This document shows positions 34,680-43,413 of a DNA stretch of 60,651 bases, in pieces (position 1 is the stretch's first letter; each line of letters begins with the position of its first letter). Both the position numbers and the translations under genes were made by a program. The notes under the pieces were generated by a model that ran no database searches, was not told where the DNA came from, and saw only the letters and a program-made list of their open reading frames with translations. The stretch lies in NCBI GenBank assembly GCA_025055975.1, contig JANWWM010000038.1, positions 1 through 60,651 of the forward strand. Reading direction: 5' to 3'. The DNA is from Chloroherpetonaceae bacterium (GTDB lineage: Bacteria > Bacteroidota > Chlorobiia > Chlorobiales > Thermochlorobacteraceae).

Positions 34680-34938
34680 CTTTGACGGAAATGGTTTTGA
34701 CGGAAACGGAAAGATAGTAAATTGCCGACAACGATGATTGCGTCGAGGCTGGAGTTTGTTTGTTTCCGCGAAAGCGGATTCTCCGCTTGGTTTCGGAATG
34801 ACGCGGAGGCGTGACGCTCGCCCGCGTCAGCGTTGGAGGCGTTTGCGACGCCTTTTGGAGAGCGTAGAGCCATTTCCCCGCCGTTTTGTTCGTTCTTGCC
34901 CATTGCGATTTCGTCTCAAAACGTTTCGAGAACGTTCT
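34680..34938. other. intergenic region before the histidine kinase
   Basis: Upstream of both the barrel gene and the kinase. It contains a degenerate dispersed-repeat arm (GGATTCTCCGC...GGAATGAC, about 34778-34802). No clear operator or promoter was recognised; the frame open from 34738 is not credited because it lacks the PAS start. Confidence 0.35.
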
Positions 34939-37176
34939 ATGCAAGATTCTTCGCTGCAAAGCCTGATTTTAGAATCTGCCGAACTCGCCTATTGCGTCGT
35001 TGACGAAGCCGATCGCGTCGCGCAGATGAGCCCGTCGCTCGGCGCGTTGCTCGATGCGAACCCGTCGGACGCGATCGGTCAAAGTTTTTCATCGTTGCTC
35101 TTGCCGAAACTGCTTTCCGAACCGCCCGATTTGAGCGCGGACGCTTTGGAAGTTGACGTCGCGTTGCTCCATCGATTTCGCGCCCTTCAATTCCGTCTGA
35201 CGAAAAAACGTCTGCCAGCCTCTCGCCCGCTTTGGCTCTTTCTTTTCGCCGACCTTACGAGCCAGAAGCGAGTGGAGCAAGACCTTGACCAAACGACGAA
35301 AATACTGCGCATCGTCGATGACCAACTGCAAGCCGTGCTCGATGCCGTGCCCGCCTACATCTCTTGGGTGAGCAAAGACGGCACGTATCTCGGCGCGAAC
35401 CAACGCCTTGCCAATCTTTTAGGGCTGAAACTTGGGGACATCGTCGGTCAGCGCGTCGGCTTTCGCGGCGACGAGGTCTTCGAGCAAATCGTCAAAACCT
35501 TCTTCGCCACCGACGAGCGACAAATTTCCGCCGAGTATCGCATCGCCATTGACGACAAAAATCTCGTGATGCTGTTTTTCGGGCAGAAGTATTTCGACAA
35601 CAGCGCGGCGGTCTTTGTGGGCGTTGACATTTCGCAACGCAAAGCGATGGAGGAGCAACTGCGCGAACAAGCCAAACTTTTGGAAGTCGCGCGCGACGCC
35701 ATCATCGTCGTCGATGAAAACGACGTCGTGCTCTTCTGGAACAGCGGCGCGGAGCGGCTCTACGGCTGGAAGCGCGAGGACGCTTTGGGCAATCGCAAAG
35801 CCGATTTGCTTTACGACCACATCGAGTTCAAGCAACATTTCGAAGCCCAAGCGCGAGTCTTTCAAGACGGCGAATGGGAAGGCGAACTCAACCAACGCGC
35901 CCGCGACGGCAGAAAAATCGTCGTGCAAAGCCGCCGCACCTTGCTCGACGCGATTGGCAATCAAACCCGAAAGGTTCTCATCGTCAATACCGACATCACC
36001 GAGAAAAAATCGCTCGAATCGCAACTGCGCCGCAACCAACGTGTCGAGCACATCGGATTGCTCGCCAGCGGCATCGCTCACGATATGAACAACGTGCTCA
36101 CGCCCATCATGGCGTCGCTCGAAATGCTTAAACAAACGCTCTCCGACGAAAAGAGCCTCAAACGCATTTCCATGCTCGAAAACAGCGCGCATCGCGGCAA
36201 GGCGTTGATGGAGCAAATTTTGCTTTTCGCGCGCGGTCAGGAGGGCGAAATGAACGCGATGGATTTGCGCCTCGTCGTCAAAGACATCGCCAACCTCATC
36301 GAGCAAACCTTTCCCAAAAACGTCGCGCTCGAGGCGCGGTTTGAACCCAATCTGCCTTTCGTGCTTGGCGACAACACCCAATTGCATCAAGTCTTGCTCA
36401 ATCTTGTCGTCAATGCCCGCGACGCGATGCCCAACGGCGGCAAAATCACCATTTCGCTCGCGCCCGTTTCCATCTCCGCCGAACAAGCGCGCGGCAATAT
36501 CGACGCGCGCGCGGGCGATTATGTTCTGCTCGTCGTCAGCGACACGGGAACGGGCATTCCGCAAGAGCATCTCGATAAAATCTTCGACCCTTTCTTCACC
36601 ACCAAGCCCGAAGGCAAAGGCACGGGACTGGGGCTTTCGACGGTGCTTTCCATCATTCGCGCTCACAAAGGGTTTCTAACGGTCGAGAGCGTCTTGAACA
36701 AAGGCACGACGTTCAAAATTTATCTGCCCGTCGCCACCGTCGACGCGACGAGCGCGCCTGCCGCCATGGGCGATGCCGCTTCGGACAAGGGCGCGGGCGA
36801 AACGATTTTGGTCGTCGATGACGACGAAGCCGTCGGCGAAGTCGCCGCCGAATTGCTGCAAAACGCGGGCTACAAAACCTTCCTTGCCAAAAACGGCGAA
36901 GAAGCCTTCACGATTTACGCCGAACATCGCGCCGACATTCGTCTCGTTCTGACCGATATGGTGATGCCGAAAATGGACGGCGCGAACCTCATTCGCGCCT
37001 TGCGCGCCATTCAGCCGAGCCTCGCCATCGTGGCGATGAGCGGCTTGATGGACAAAGAAAAATTGATGAAGATGGCAGGCGTGGGACAAGATTCGTTCAT
37101 CACCAAGCCCTTCACGGGCGAAACGCTCTTGCGCGTGGTTCGCCAACGCTTGCGACCTGAAAAAGCCAATGCCTGA
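34939..37176 (+). CDS. hybrid sensor histidine kinase with PAS domains and C-terminal receiver
   Basis: A 745-residue soluble sensor starting at the ATG 34939. Three PAS-like domains lie at about 5-110, 125-235 and 250-360 (AVLDAVPAYISWVSKDGTYL; ARDAIIVVDENDVVLFWNSG). The HisKA domain follows, with phospho-acceptor His381 in GIAHDMNN. HATPase_c has the N box LVVNARDAMPNGG and G boxes SDTGTGIP, FFTTKPEGKGTGLGLSTV. The receiver ends the chain, with Asp673 in LVLTDMVMPKMDG. No membrane segments are seen, so it senses an intracellular signal (haem, flavin or redox cofactor in the PAS fold is possible but unproven). Its output partner is not adjacent. Confidence 0.92.
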   Translation: MQDSSLQSLILESAELAYCVVDEADRVAQMSPSLGALLDANPSDAIGQSFSSLLLPKLLSEPPDLSADALEVDVALLHRFRALQFRLTKKRLPASRPLWLFLFADLTSQKRVEQDLDQTTKILRIVDDQLQAVLDAVPAYISWVSKDGTYLGANQRLANLLGLKLGDIVGQRVGFRGDEVFEQIVKTFFATDERQISAEYRIAIDDKNLVMLFFGQKYFDNSAAVFVGVDISQRKAMEEQLREQAKLLEVARDAIIVVDENDVVLFWNSGAERLYGWKREDALGNRKADLLYDHIEFKQHFEAQARVFQDGEWEGELNQRARDGRKIVVQSRRTLLDAIGNQTRKVLIVNTDITEKKSLESQLRRNQRVEHIGLLASGIAHDMNNVLTPIMASLEMLKQTLSDEKSLKRISMLENSAHRGKALMEQILLFARGQEGEMNAMDLRLVVKDIANLIEQTFPKNVALEARFEPNLPFVLGDNTQLHQVLLNLVVNARDAMPNGGKITISLAPVSISAEQARGNIDARAGDYVLLVVSDTGTGIPQEHLDKIFDPFFTTKPEGKGTGLGLSTVLSIIRAHKGFLTVESVLNKGTTFKIYLPVATVDATSAPAAMGDAASDKGAGETILVVDDDEAVGEVAAELLQNAGYKTFLAKNGEEAFTIYAEHRADIRLVLTDMVMPKMDGANLIRALRAIQPSLAIVAMSGLMDKEKLMKMAGVGQDSFITKPFTGETLLRVVRQRLRPEKANA

Positions 37177-37875
37177 CTACGCCTTGTTGTAGAGCTTCAA
37201 GACGGGCTCTCGGAGCGCGCCGCCCGCGTCGGAGCAAAGAAACGCAATCGCGTCCGCAATCGCTTCGGGCTTGACCCAGTCGTCAAAGTTCGCGTCAGGC
37301 ATCGAGGCGCGATTCGCAGGCGTGTCAATCACGCTCGGCGCGATGACCGATGCAATCACCCCGCTCGCGTTGCCTTCCGCGTTCAAGAGTTCGGATAGCC
37401 GAAACAAAAGCGACTTCGATAGCCCATACTCCGGCGCGAACGTCCCATTTTTCAAGTCAATCCCCGGACGCGCCCCAATCAGCACGATTCTGCCGCCGCC
37501 TTGCCGCTTCATCGCCGCAAAAACGGGCTTGGCGATGGCGAGCGCGGAGTAAAAGTTCAGCCGAAGCATTTTCTCAAACGACTTCTGCGTCATTTCGGCA
37601 AGCGTTCCGAGCGCAAAACCGCCCACGAGCAAAATCGCCGCGTCGATGCGACCGTATTTTTCCGCGCAGGTCTTCACGAAACGCTCCGCGTCGCTTTCAT
37701 TTGTGACATCAAGTTCGTGAAGGTCTAATGCCGCGCTTTGCTTCCGAAACGCCTCGTCGACAGGCGCGTTCGGTTCGAGCGTTGCGGCGATTTGATAGCC
37801 TAAATCCAAAAATTTCTTGACGACGGCGCGCCCCAAATTCCCCGCGCCCCCCGTGATGATGGCGGTTTTCTTCAT
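37177..37875 (-). CDS. SDR-family oxidoreductase resembling dihydropteridine reductase
   Basis: A 232-residue short-chain dehydrogenase (ATG at 37875; a longer frame uses a TTG). The nucleotide motif is TGGAGNLG. The catalytic Tyr-Lys is in EYGLSKS, but the usual catalytic Ser position reads LIGARPG and the NNAG motif is ILLVGGF. Quinonoid dihydropteridine reductase shows the same departures (no classical serine, GG in place of NNAG), so a pteridine-type or related reductase is plausible. That is an inference; a generic SDR remains possible. It is convergent with the histidine kinase and 230 bp from the WYL module. Confidence 0.75.
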   Translation of the reverse strand: MKKTAIITGGAGNLGRAVVKKFLDLGYQIAATLEPNAPVDEAFRKQSAALDLHELDVTNESDAERFVKTCAEKYGRIDAAILLVGGFALGTLAEMTQKSFEKMLRLNFYSALAIAKPVFAAMKRQGGGRIVLIGARPGIDLKNGTFAPEYGLSKSLLFRLSELLNAEGNASGVIASVIAPSVIDTPANRASMPDANFDDWVKPEAIADAIAFLCSDAGGALREPVLKLYNKA

Positions 37876-38105
37876 TGGCAAGCGATTAAGGTTGATTGCG
37901 AAACGCGAATTTACGAGAGAAAGCGCGCTTTGCGAGCGATGCCGAAAAGACGAAGGGACTAATGAATCTAAATATCTTTATTGTGTCCCATCTGTCCTTT
38001 TTCCGTATCGTATGTTCTGCAAAATTGCGCGAAAAATTTGACGGGAGGGACAGTATTTGTCCCACTAACCGATTTATCTTTCCATCGTATAGGAGGAAGC
38101 CGAAG
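37876..38105. other. upstream region of the WYL module
   Basis: About 230 bp, more A/T-rich than its surroundings. TATCTTTA at 37973-37980 is one base off the Bacteroidota -7 box. A TGTCCCATCTGTCC stretch (37984-37997) repeats the half-site of the palindrome at 38047-38063. AGGAGG at 38091-38096 is the ribosome binding site of the first WYL gene. Confidence 0.5.
38047..38063. promoter_or_regulatory. operator-like palindrome upstream of first WYL regulator
   Basis: GGGACAGTATTTGTCCC has 6-bp perfect arms with a 5-base centre. It sits 43 bp before the start codon, with further TGTCC half-sites at 37984-37997. A binding site for the encoded regulator (autoregulation) is a reasonable inference; no footprint evidence is available. 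Confidence 0.55.
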
Positions 38106-39095
38106 ATGAAGAAAGCCTCACGCACGCCGATACGCCGAATCCTCTGGATAGACCAGCAACTCCGAGAAGGTCGCTACCCCAATCGCAATCAACTTGCCGA
38201 AGCCTTGGAGGTGGATCCCAAGACGATTCAGCGCGACCTTGACTATATGCGCGACCAGCTCGACGCGCCCATTGAGTTTTGCCGCAAGCGCAACGGATAC
38301 CATTACAGCGAGCCAAATTTTTTTCTGCCAATGATCAACTTGCGCGAGCGCGACGTGTTCGCTTTCGTCATCGCCGAAAAAATCTTGAAGCAGTGCGAAG
38401 GCGCGGCATATTACAAGGAAATTCAAGAGGTTCTCAACAAAATCTCCAACTTCCTGCCCGATGCGATATCCGTTCAGGAAGCGGCGAAGTTGTTCGAATT
38501 CGAATCGGCGCGCTCATCGCCCGTCGATGCCCAAAAAATCGCGCTTCTGCAAGAATGCGCGCGACTGAAAAAGGTCGCCATCATTCAATACTACTCCTTT
38601 CACGGGCAAGAAAAAACCACGCGCTCGATTCACCCTTATCACCTGCTCAACCACGAGGGCAGCTGGTATTGCGTCGCCTATTGCGTCTTGCGAAACGACA
38701 TTCGCACCTTCGCCATCAGCCGAATGCTCTCGATTGAAGGCACAAACGAAAAGTTTGAAAGAGCGAAGGATTTTAACATCAAACGGTATGTTCAGGAAAG
38801 TTTCAGCCTGACGCGCGAAACCAAAGACATCACGGCGCGCATCAAGTTTTCGCCATATCAGGCGCAATGGATCCGCGAAAAGCGTTGGCATCCAACGCAG
38901 ACGATTGAAGAACTGCCTGACGGCGGGCTAATCCTTACGCTGACCGTCAAGGGCATCGCAGATCTGAAGCGATGGATTCTCAAATACGGCGCGGAAGCCG
39001 AAGTCCTGTCCCCTGCGGAACTTCGGTCTGCCATCGCCGAAGAGGCGCGACTTCTGTGCGGGAAATACTTCAAAAATTTTTCAGACAACATGTAA
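38106..39095 (+). CDS. WYL-domain HTH transcriptional regulator 1
   Basis: A 329-residue regulator starting at the ATG 38106, fixed by AGGAGG nine bases upstream. The N-terminal helix-turn-helix (RNQLAEALEVDPKTIQRDLDYMRD, about 22-45) is typical of the DeoR/HTH_11 type. The WYL domain lies near 150-240 (AIIQYYSFHGQEKTTRSIHPYHLLNHEGSWY core; WYL-like pattern), and the WCX-type C-terminal domain near 245-320 (ITARIKFSPYQAQWIREKRW; VKGIADLKRWILKYGAEAEV). WYL regulators bind nucleic-acid ligands and often control defence or DNA-damage genes. A second WYL gene follows after 348 bp. Its strong SD is unusual for this genome. Confidence 0.9.
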   Translation: MKKASRTPIRRILWIDQQLREGRYPNRNQLAEALEVDPKTIQRDLDYMRDQLDAPIEFCRKRNGYHYSEPNFFLPMINLRERDVFAFVIAEKILKQCEGAAYYKEIQEVLNKISNFLPDAISVQEAAKLFEFESARSSPVDAQKIALLQECARLKKVAIIQYYSFHGQEKTTRSIHPYHLLNHEGSWYCVAYCVLRNDIRTFAISRMLSIEGTNEKFERAKDFNIKRYVQESFSLTRETKDITARIKFSPYQAQWIREKRWHPTQTIEELPDGGLILTLTVKGIADLKRWILKYGAEAEVLSPAELRSAIAEEARLLCGKYFKNFSDNM

Positions 39096-39443
39096 CGATC
39101 GGCAAGGATTCTCGGCATTGTGCGTAGAGGGCGTTCAAATCCGCTCACCACGATTTGAGCGTTTTGCGCTTTGGCGACGCGCAATGGGGTTTTGACAATC
39201 TTGTGACAAATTTTTCACAGTTCTTTGACAACATCTTTCGCCCTTCTTGCGATATTAGGCGCGTCTGGAGCTCAAAACTGGACGCGAGACGAAGCTTTGA
39301 ATTAGATTTAGAATTTTCTTGGCTTATGAAACTTTCTGCGACAATCTTCGTTATAGCGGGCGTAAAGACGCTCAAAATTTCCCCCCAAATTTTGGGCGTC
39401 TTTTTGGTTTTTTAACATCTAAAACAGTTAGAAAGGAGGCCAT
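39096..39443 (+). other. leader between WYL genes with terminator hairpin, possible sRNA or attenuator
   Basis: This 348-bp gap is A/T-rich. TTGACA at 39192-39197 and again at 39225-39230, with TGTGACA/TTCACA between, could be promoter or operator sequences. A strong hairpin with a T-run ends the region at 39364-39413, only 30 bp before the second WYL start codon. GCGTCT at 39261-39266 could pair with the left arm of that hairpin (AGACGC) and form an anti-terminator. A ribosome binding site AGAAAGGAGG (39431-39440) serves the second gene. Confidence 0.5.
39364..39413 (+). terminator. intrinsic terminator upstream of second WYL gene
   Basis: The arms AAAGACGCTCAAAATTT (39364-39380) and AAATTTTGGGCGTCTTT (39387-39403) pair over almost their full length with a C-rich 6-base loop, followed by TTGGTTTTTT. 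It lies 268 bp after the first WYL stop and just before the next gene, so it may end a small RNA or act as an attenuator. Confidence 0.85.
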
Positions 39444-40397
39444 ATGGACTTCATAGAGCGAATCTTTGCGCTGCTTGAAATCGACCGAATGCTGAAAAAG
39501 CGGGAGATAGTCAACGCGGTTACTATATCGCGTCGCTTTGATGTGAGTCGGAGAACTGCCGAGCGTTTGATTGATGACTTGGAACAGCTGGTAGGGAAAG
39601 GCTCGCTACAATACAACAGGCAGCGAGAGTCCTTTGAGTATGTCAATCGCCACAATCACATCAGAACGCTTGTTGAGATCGTGGCGCGTCGCAAGACTTT
39701 TTCATCGTTCGTCTTTGAGATGATACAGCTCGCGGAGAATGAGTCGCAGAGATGTATTTTGTATCGGCTAATAGACAGAATTGAGGCTGAGCTGCCAGGT
39801 TCGCAGTTTTACTTGAACGACGACAGCTACGGCTTTGAGCCGCCAACGGCGAGACTGAATCTTGACGATGCGTATTTTCTTTTGCAGGCGATTAAAGCGT
39901 CTCGCAAGGTGGAGATTGAATACTACTCGCCAAGCAGTCAAATCGCCGCGCGCTATGTCATTTGCCCTTACGAGCTGCGCTATGTGCAAAGCATTTGGCG
40001 TCTCGTCGCGCTTTGCGACAGAACGGGCGAGGCAAAGGCGTTTGAACTGCACAACATTTTCGGCGTAGCATTCCGCGACGAGTTTTTCCAAAAGCGCGAC
40101 CTCTATGTCGATGGCGTGCTTCGCAACGCGGGATTGATTGAGTTTGACCGAGGCGAGCATAAGGTTAAAATCGAGTTTGCGCCGCCCATCTCGCACGTCA
40201 TCAGCAATCGGTTTTACCACGACACGCAAACACTCACGACGCTCGCCAACGAGCACGTGCTCTTTTCGGCGACCGTGAAAGATTTGGATGTCGTCAAGCG
40301 GTGGGTGATGAAATATATGCCCTACGCAAAGGTGATTGAGCCTGCGATTTTGCGCGACTCGATTCGGCGCGACTTGGAGCGTTGGATTGTAGGTTAA
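39444..40397 (+). CDS. WYL-domain HTH transcriptional regulator 2
   Basis: A 317-residue paralogue of the preceding regulator. The N-terminal HTH is near residues 8-45 (TISRRFDVSRRTAERLIDDLEQL). The WYL domain is near 150-210 (VEIEYYSPSSQIAARYVICPYELRYVQSIWRLVAL). The C-terminal WCX-like part is near 225-310 (VKIEFAPPISHVISNRFYHDTQT; KDLDVVKRWVMKYMPYAKVI). A strong ribosome binding site (AGAAAGGAGG) precedes the ATG. Tandem WYL pairs are known in PafB/PafC of actinobacteria, where they respond to DNA damage; that role here is analogy only. A canonical terminator follows at 40439. Codon use is less GCG-rich than neighbours, hinting at acquisition. Confidence 0.9.
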   Translation: MDFIERIFALLEIDRMLKKREIVNAVTISRRFDVSRRTAERLIDDLEQLVGKGSLQYNRQRESFEYVNRHNHIRTLVEIVARRKTFSSFVFEMIQLAENESQRCILYRLIDRIEAELPGSQFYLNDDSYGFEPPTARLNLDDAYFLLQAIKASRKVEIEYYSPSSQIAARYVICPYELRYVQSIWRLVALCDRTGEAKAFELHNIFGVAFRDEFFQKRDLYVDGVLRNAGLIEFDRGEHKVKIEFAPPISHVISNRFYHDTQTLTTLANEHVLFSATVKDLDVVKRWVMKYMPYAKVIEPAILRDSIRRDLERWIVG

Positions 40398-40438
40398 CGA
40401 GACGCAAGATGATTATCGGATAGAAACGATGGCGAGGC

Positions 40439-40466
40439 GGGGCGGAGCAATCCGCCCCTTTTGTTT
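40439..40466 (+). terminator. rho-independent terminator after WYL gene 2
   Basis: A perfect 8-bp stem GGGGCGGA / TCCGCCCC (40439-40446 and 40451-40458) with a GCAA tetraloop, followed by TTTTGTTTT. Confidence 0.93.
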
Positions 40467-40522
40467 TCGACGCGGAGAAATTGCGTAGATTTTGCGTTTT
40501 GCGAACCAATGCCATCTCGCCT

Positions 40523-41431
40523 ATGCTGAAAAAATCCGTCGTCTTGTTCTGCTTTGTCTTCTGCGCCTGTTCGTCCAACGACAAGGAAGCCAAACCAGCC
40601 GCCAAGCGCAACGTAACGGGCACGCTCATCGAGCATAAGAACTTTCCTTCCAAACACGTGCCGCCGCGCCAAGTCGATGTATGGCTGCCGAGCGGTTACG
40701 ATGCGTCGAAACGCTACGCGGTTTTGTATCTGTGCGACGGACAAAACGGCTTCGACTCCGCCACTGCCCACATCGGCGTGGATTGGGGCGTTGACGAGAC
40801 GCTGACGCGGCTTTCCGCCGAAGGAAAAATCGAGGATGTCATCGCCGTCGGGGTTTGGAACGCGCCGAATCGCTACGGCGAGTATATGCCGCAAAAAGCC
40901 TACGAAGCGCTCCCGCCGTCGACGCGCGATTCCATGCGAGCGCGTTATCCGATGCAAAAAATCGCTTCCGACGCTTATCTCAAATTCATCGTCGAGGAAC
41001 TCAAACCGTATATCGATTCCGCCTACGCCACCAATCCCGAACCTTCCGCGACGGCGATGATGGGGTCAAGCATGGGCGGTTTGATTTCGCTCTACGCGAT
41101 TTGCGAATACCCCAACGTTTTCGGCAAAGCCGCTTGCCTCTCGACGCATTTCCCTGCGGGCAATGGCGTCGTGATTGACTATCTCAAAACGCATTTGCCC
41201 GACCCCAAAACGCACAAAATCTACTTTGACTTCGGCACGGAAACGCTCGACAAAGACTACGAACCCTACCAACGCCGCGCCGACAGCGTCATGGCGCAAA
41301 GCGGCTACAAACTCGGCGAAAATTGGCTCACGCGAAAGTTCGAAGGCGACGACCACTCGGAACGCTCGTGGCGAAAACGTTTGCACGTTCCGATTCTGTT
41401 TTTGTTCGGAAAGCAAACGCGACTCGAGTGA
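40523..41431 (+). CDS. lipoprotein alpha/beta-hydrolase (esterase D-like)
   Basis: A 302-residue protein beginning MLKKSVVLFCFVFCACSSND, a lipoprotein signal with the lipidated Cys near residue 14 (start at 40523). The esterase domain has the nucleophile motif MGSSMGGLISLYA and a catalytic His in EGDDHSERSW. RQVDVWLPSGYDAS and YAVLYLCDGQNGF match the enterochelin-esterase/esterase-D-type family. The likely location is the periplasm or outer membrane. The substrate (ester of a siderophore, carbohydrate or xenobiotic) is unknown. It follows the WYL terminator by 57 bp and lies 72 bp before mutL. Confidence 0.8.
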   Translation: MLKKSVVLFCFVFCACSSNDKEAKPAAKRNVTGTLIEHKNFPSKHVPPRQVDVWLPSGYDASKRYAVLYLCDGQNGFDSATAHIGVDWGVDETLTRLSAEGKIEDVIAVGVWNAPNRYGEYMPQKAYEALPPSTRDSMRARYPMQKIASDAYLKFIVEELKPYIDSAYATNPEPSATAMMGSSMGGLISLYAICEYPNVFGKAACLSTHFPAGNGVVIDYLKTHLPDPKTHKIYFDFGTETLDKDYEPYQRRADSVMAQSGYKLGENWLTRKFEGDDHSERSWRKRLHVPILFLFGKQTRLE

Positions 41432-41503
41432 AAATCGCTTGCCTTCGGAAAAGCGCGATTTTATGATTCTGTTTATGCCTCGTCCAAAGACTTACGTCGA
41501 AAA

Positions 41504-43411
41504 ATGAATCTCATCAAAAAGTTACCCGACGCAATCGCCAACAAAATCGCGGCGGGCGAGGTCGTGCAGCGTCCCGCGTCCGCCGTTAAGGAACTGTTGG
41601 AAAACGCCATCGACGCGGGCGCGGACGAAATTACGCTCATCGTCAAGGACGCGGGCAAAACGCTCATTCAAGTCATTGACAATGGCTGCGGAATGAGCGA
41701 AGCAGACGCGCTACTCTGCTTTGAGCGCTTTGCCACGAGCAAAATTTCGTCGCCCGACGATTTGGAAAACCTGCATACGCTCGGCTTTCGCGGCGAAGCG
41801 CTCGCCAGCATCGCCGCCGTGGCGCAAGTGGAACTCAAAACCAAACGACGCGACGAGGCGCTCGCTTCGCTCGTGCGCATTGACGGCGGAGCGTTCCAAG
41901 AAACGTCCAAAACCAACGCGCCCGACGGCACGTCGATCGCGGTTCGCAACCTCTTCTACAACGTGCCCGCGCGACGCAAGTTTCTCAAATCTGACCAAAC
42001 CGAGTTCAAGCACATCTACGAGACCATCGTCGCCCAAGCGCTCGCGCGCCCCGAAATCAAGTGGAAATTCATTAGCGACGGCGAAGAGGTCTTCAACCTT
42101 GCGACGCATAGCCTCGCGGAGCGATTGGAGCGTTTCTTCGGGAAGGATTTTTCCAAAGGCTTGATCGAGTTCAACGAGATGAACGACTTTGCCAACCTGC
42201 AAGGCTATCTTGGCAAGCCCGCGATGATGAAACGCCCGAAGAACGAGCAATTCCTTTTTCTCAATCGGCGCGTCGTGCAGAGTCGCCAACTGCATCACGC
42301 GATCATGCAAGGCTACGGCGAATTGTTGGGCGAGCGCGAACAGCCGTTCTACCTCGTTTATCTCGAAATGGAGCCGCGCCGCTTCGATGTCAATATCCAC
42401 CCGACGAAAATGGAGGTTCGCTTCGAAGACGAGCGCAATCTTTACAACCTCTTGCTCTCCGTCGTCAAACGCGCCGTGAGCGGAATGGATTTTTCGCCAA
42501 GCGTGAAAATCGAGGAGAAACCCATTCGTTTCGAATCCGACGTCGCTCGCGCCAACGGTCTCCATTCGCCCGCGACATCGGATTTTCCGGGCGTTCAAAA
42601 ACGCTTGCGCTACGACGAGCGCGAGAGCGAATTTCGCAGCAGCAACGCCCTTTACGCCGAGTTCAAGCGCGAAACTTTCGGCGAACCGATTTCAAAAACG
42701 CCCTCGCCGCAAAACGCGCGTTCAACCGAATCCGAGCCGCCCTCGCTTTTGCCCGTCGACGAACCGCCGCCTCGAGACGAGCCTCAACGCCGCGAACTCG
42801 AACTCATCTTTCAATCCTCCGAGCCTGAATCGGAGCGCGCGCTCGGCGCGTATCCCGTGCAGTTGCACAATCGATACATTCTCACGCAAATCAAGTCGGG
42901 CTTGATGATCATCGACCAACACGTCGCGCACGAGCGCATTTTGTATGAACGCGCTCTCGCCGCAATGGACGCGGGCATTTCGAACTCGCAACAGCTGCTC
43001 TTTCCGCATCGCATCGAGATGAAACTTTGGGACATGAAAATTTTGGAGGATTTGCGTCCCGACTTGGAGCGATTGGGATTTTCGTTTCGTCAGTTTGGCG
43101 CGAATTCCGTCGTCGTCGAGGGCGTTCCGTGCGATGTCAAGCCTGGGCGCGAAGAAAGAATTTTGTATGAACTCATCGAGCAGTATTTGGACTATCAGCA
43201 ACGATTGAGACTTGAAAAGCGCGACAACATCGCCAAGTCTTTCGCCTGTCGCAACGCGATTATGGCGGGCGACAAACTTTCGCAACGCGAGATGTCGATT
43301 CTCATCGACCAACTCTTTGCGACGTCCATGCCGTATGTGTGTCCGCATGGGCGACCCATCGTCATCAAACTCTCGCTCGCGGAGTTCGACAAGATGTTCG
43401 GGAGGACTTGA
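41504..43411 (+). CDS. mutL: DNA mismatch repair protein MutL
   Basis: A 635-residue MutL of normal length. The GHKL ATPase motifs are clear: ELLENAIDAGADEI, DNGCGMSEADA, FATSKI, TLGFRGEALASI and GTSIAVRNLFYNVPARRKF. The C-terminal domain carries DQHVAHERILYE (D471), a variant of the endonuclease motif DQHA-x2-E-x4-E, together with the metal-site ACRNAIMAGDKL and VCPHGRP. It should therefore be the nicking type that works without MutH. It couples MutS mismatch recognition to strand incision. A DUF4159 gene follows immediately, with GGAGG 8 bases before its start, suggesting co-transcription. Confidence 0.96.
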   Translation: MNLIKKLPDAIANKIAAGEVVQRPASAVKELLENAIDAGADEITLIVKDAGKTLIQVIDNGCGMSEADALLCFERFATSKISSPDDLENLHTLGFRGEALASIAAVAQVELKTKRRDEALASLVRIDGGAFQETSKTNAPDGTSIAVRNLFYNVPARRKFLKSDQTEFKHIYETIVAQALARPEIKWKFISDGEEVFNLATHSLAERLERFFGKDFSKGLIEFNEMNDFANLQGYLGKPAMMKRPKNEQFLFLNRRVVQSRQLHHAIMQGYGELLGEREQPFYLVYLEMEPRRFDVNIHPTKMEVRFEDERNLYNLLLSVVKRAVSGMDFSPSVKIEEKPIRFESDVARANGLHSPATSDFPGVQKRLRYDERESEFRSSNALYAEFKRETFGEPISKTPSPQNARSTESEPPSLLPVDEPPPRDEPQRRELELIFQSSEPESERALGAYPVQLHNRYILTQIKSGLMIIDQHVAHERILYERALAAMDAGISNSQQLLFPHRIEMKLWDMKILEDLRPDLERLGFSFRQFGANSVVVEGVPCDVKPGREERILYELIEQYLDYQQRLRLEKRDNIAKSFACRNAIMAGDKLSQREMSILIDQLFATSMPYVCPHGRPIVIKLSLAEFDKMFGRT

Positions 43412-43413
43412 AC

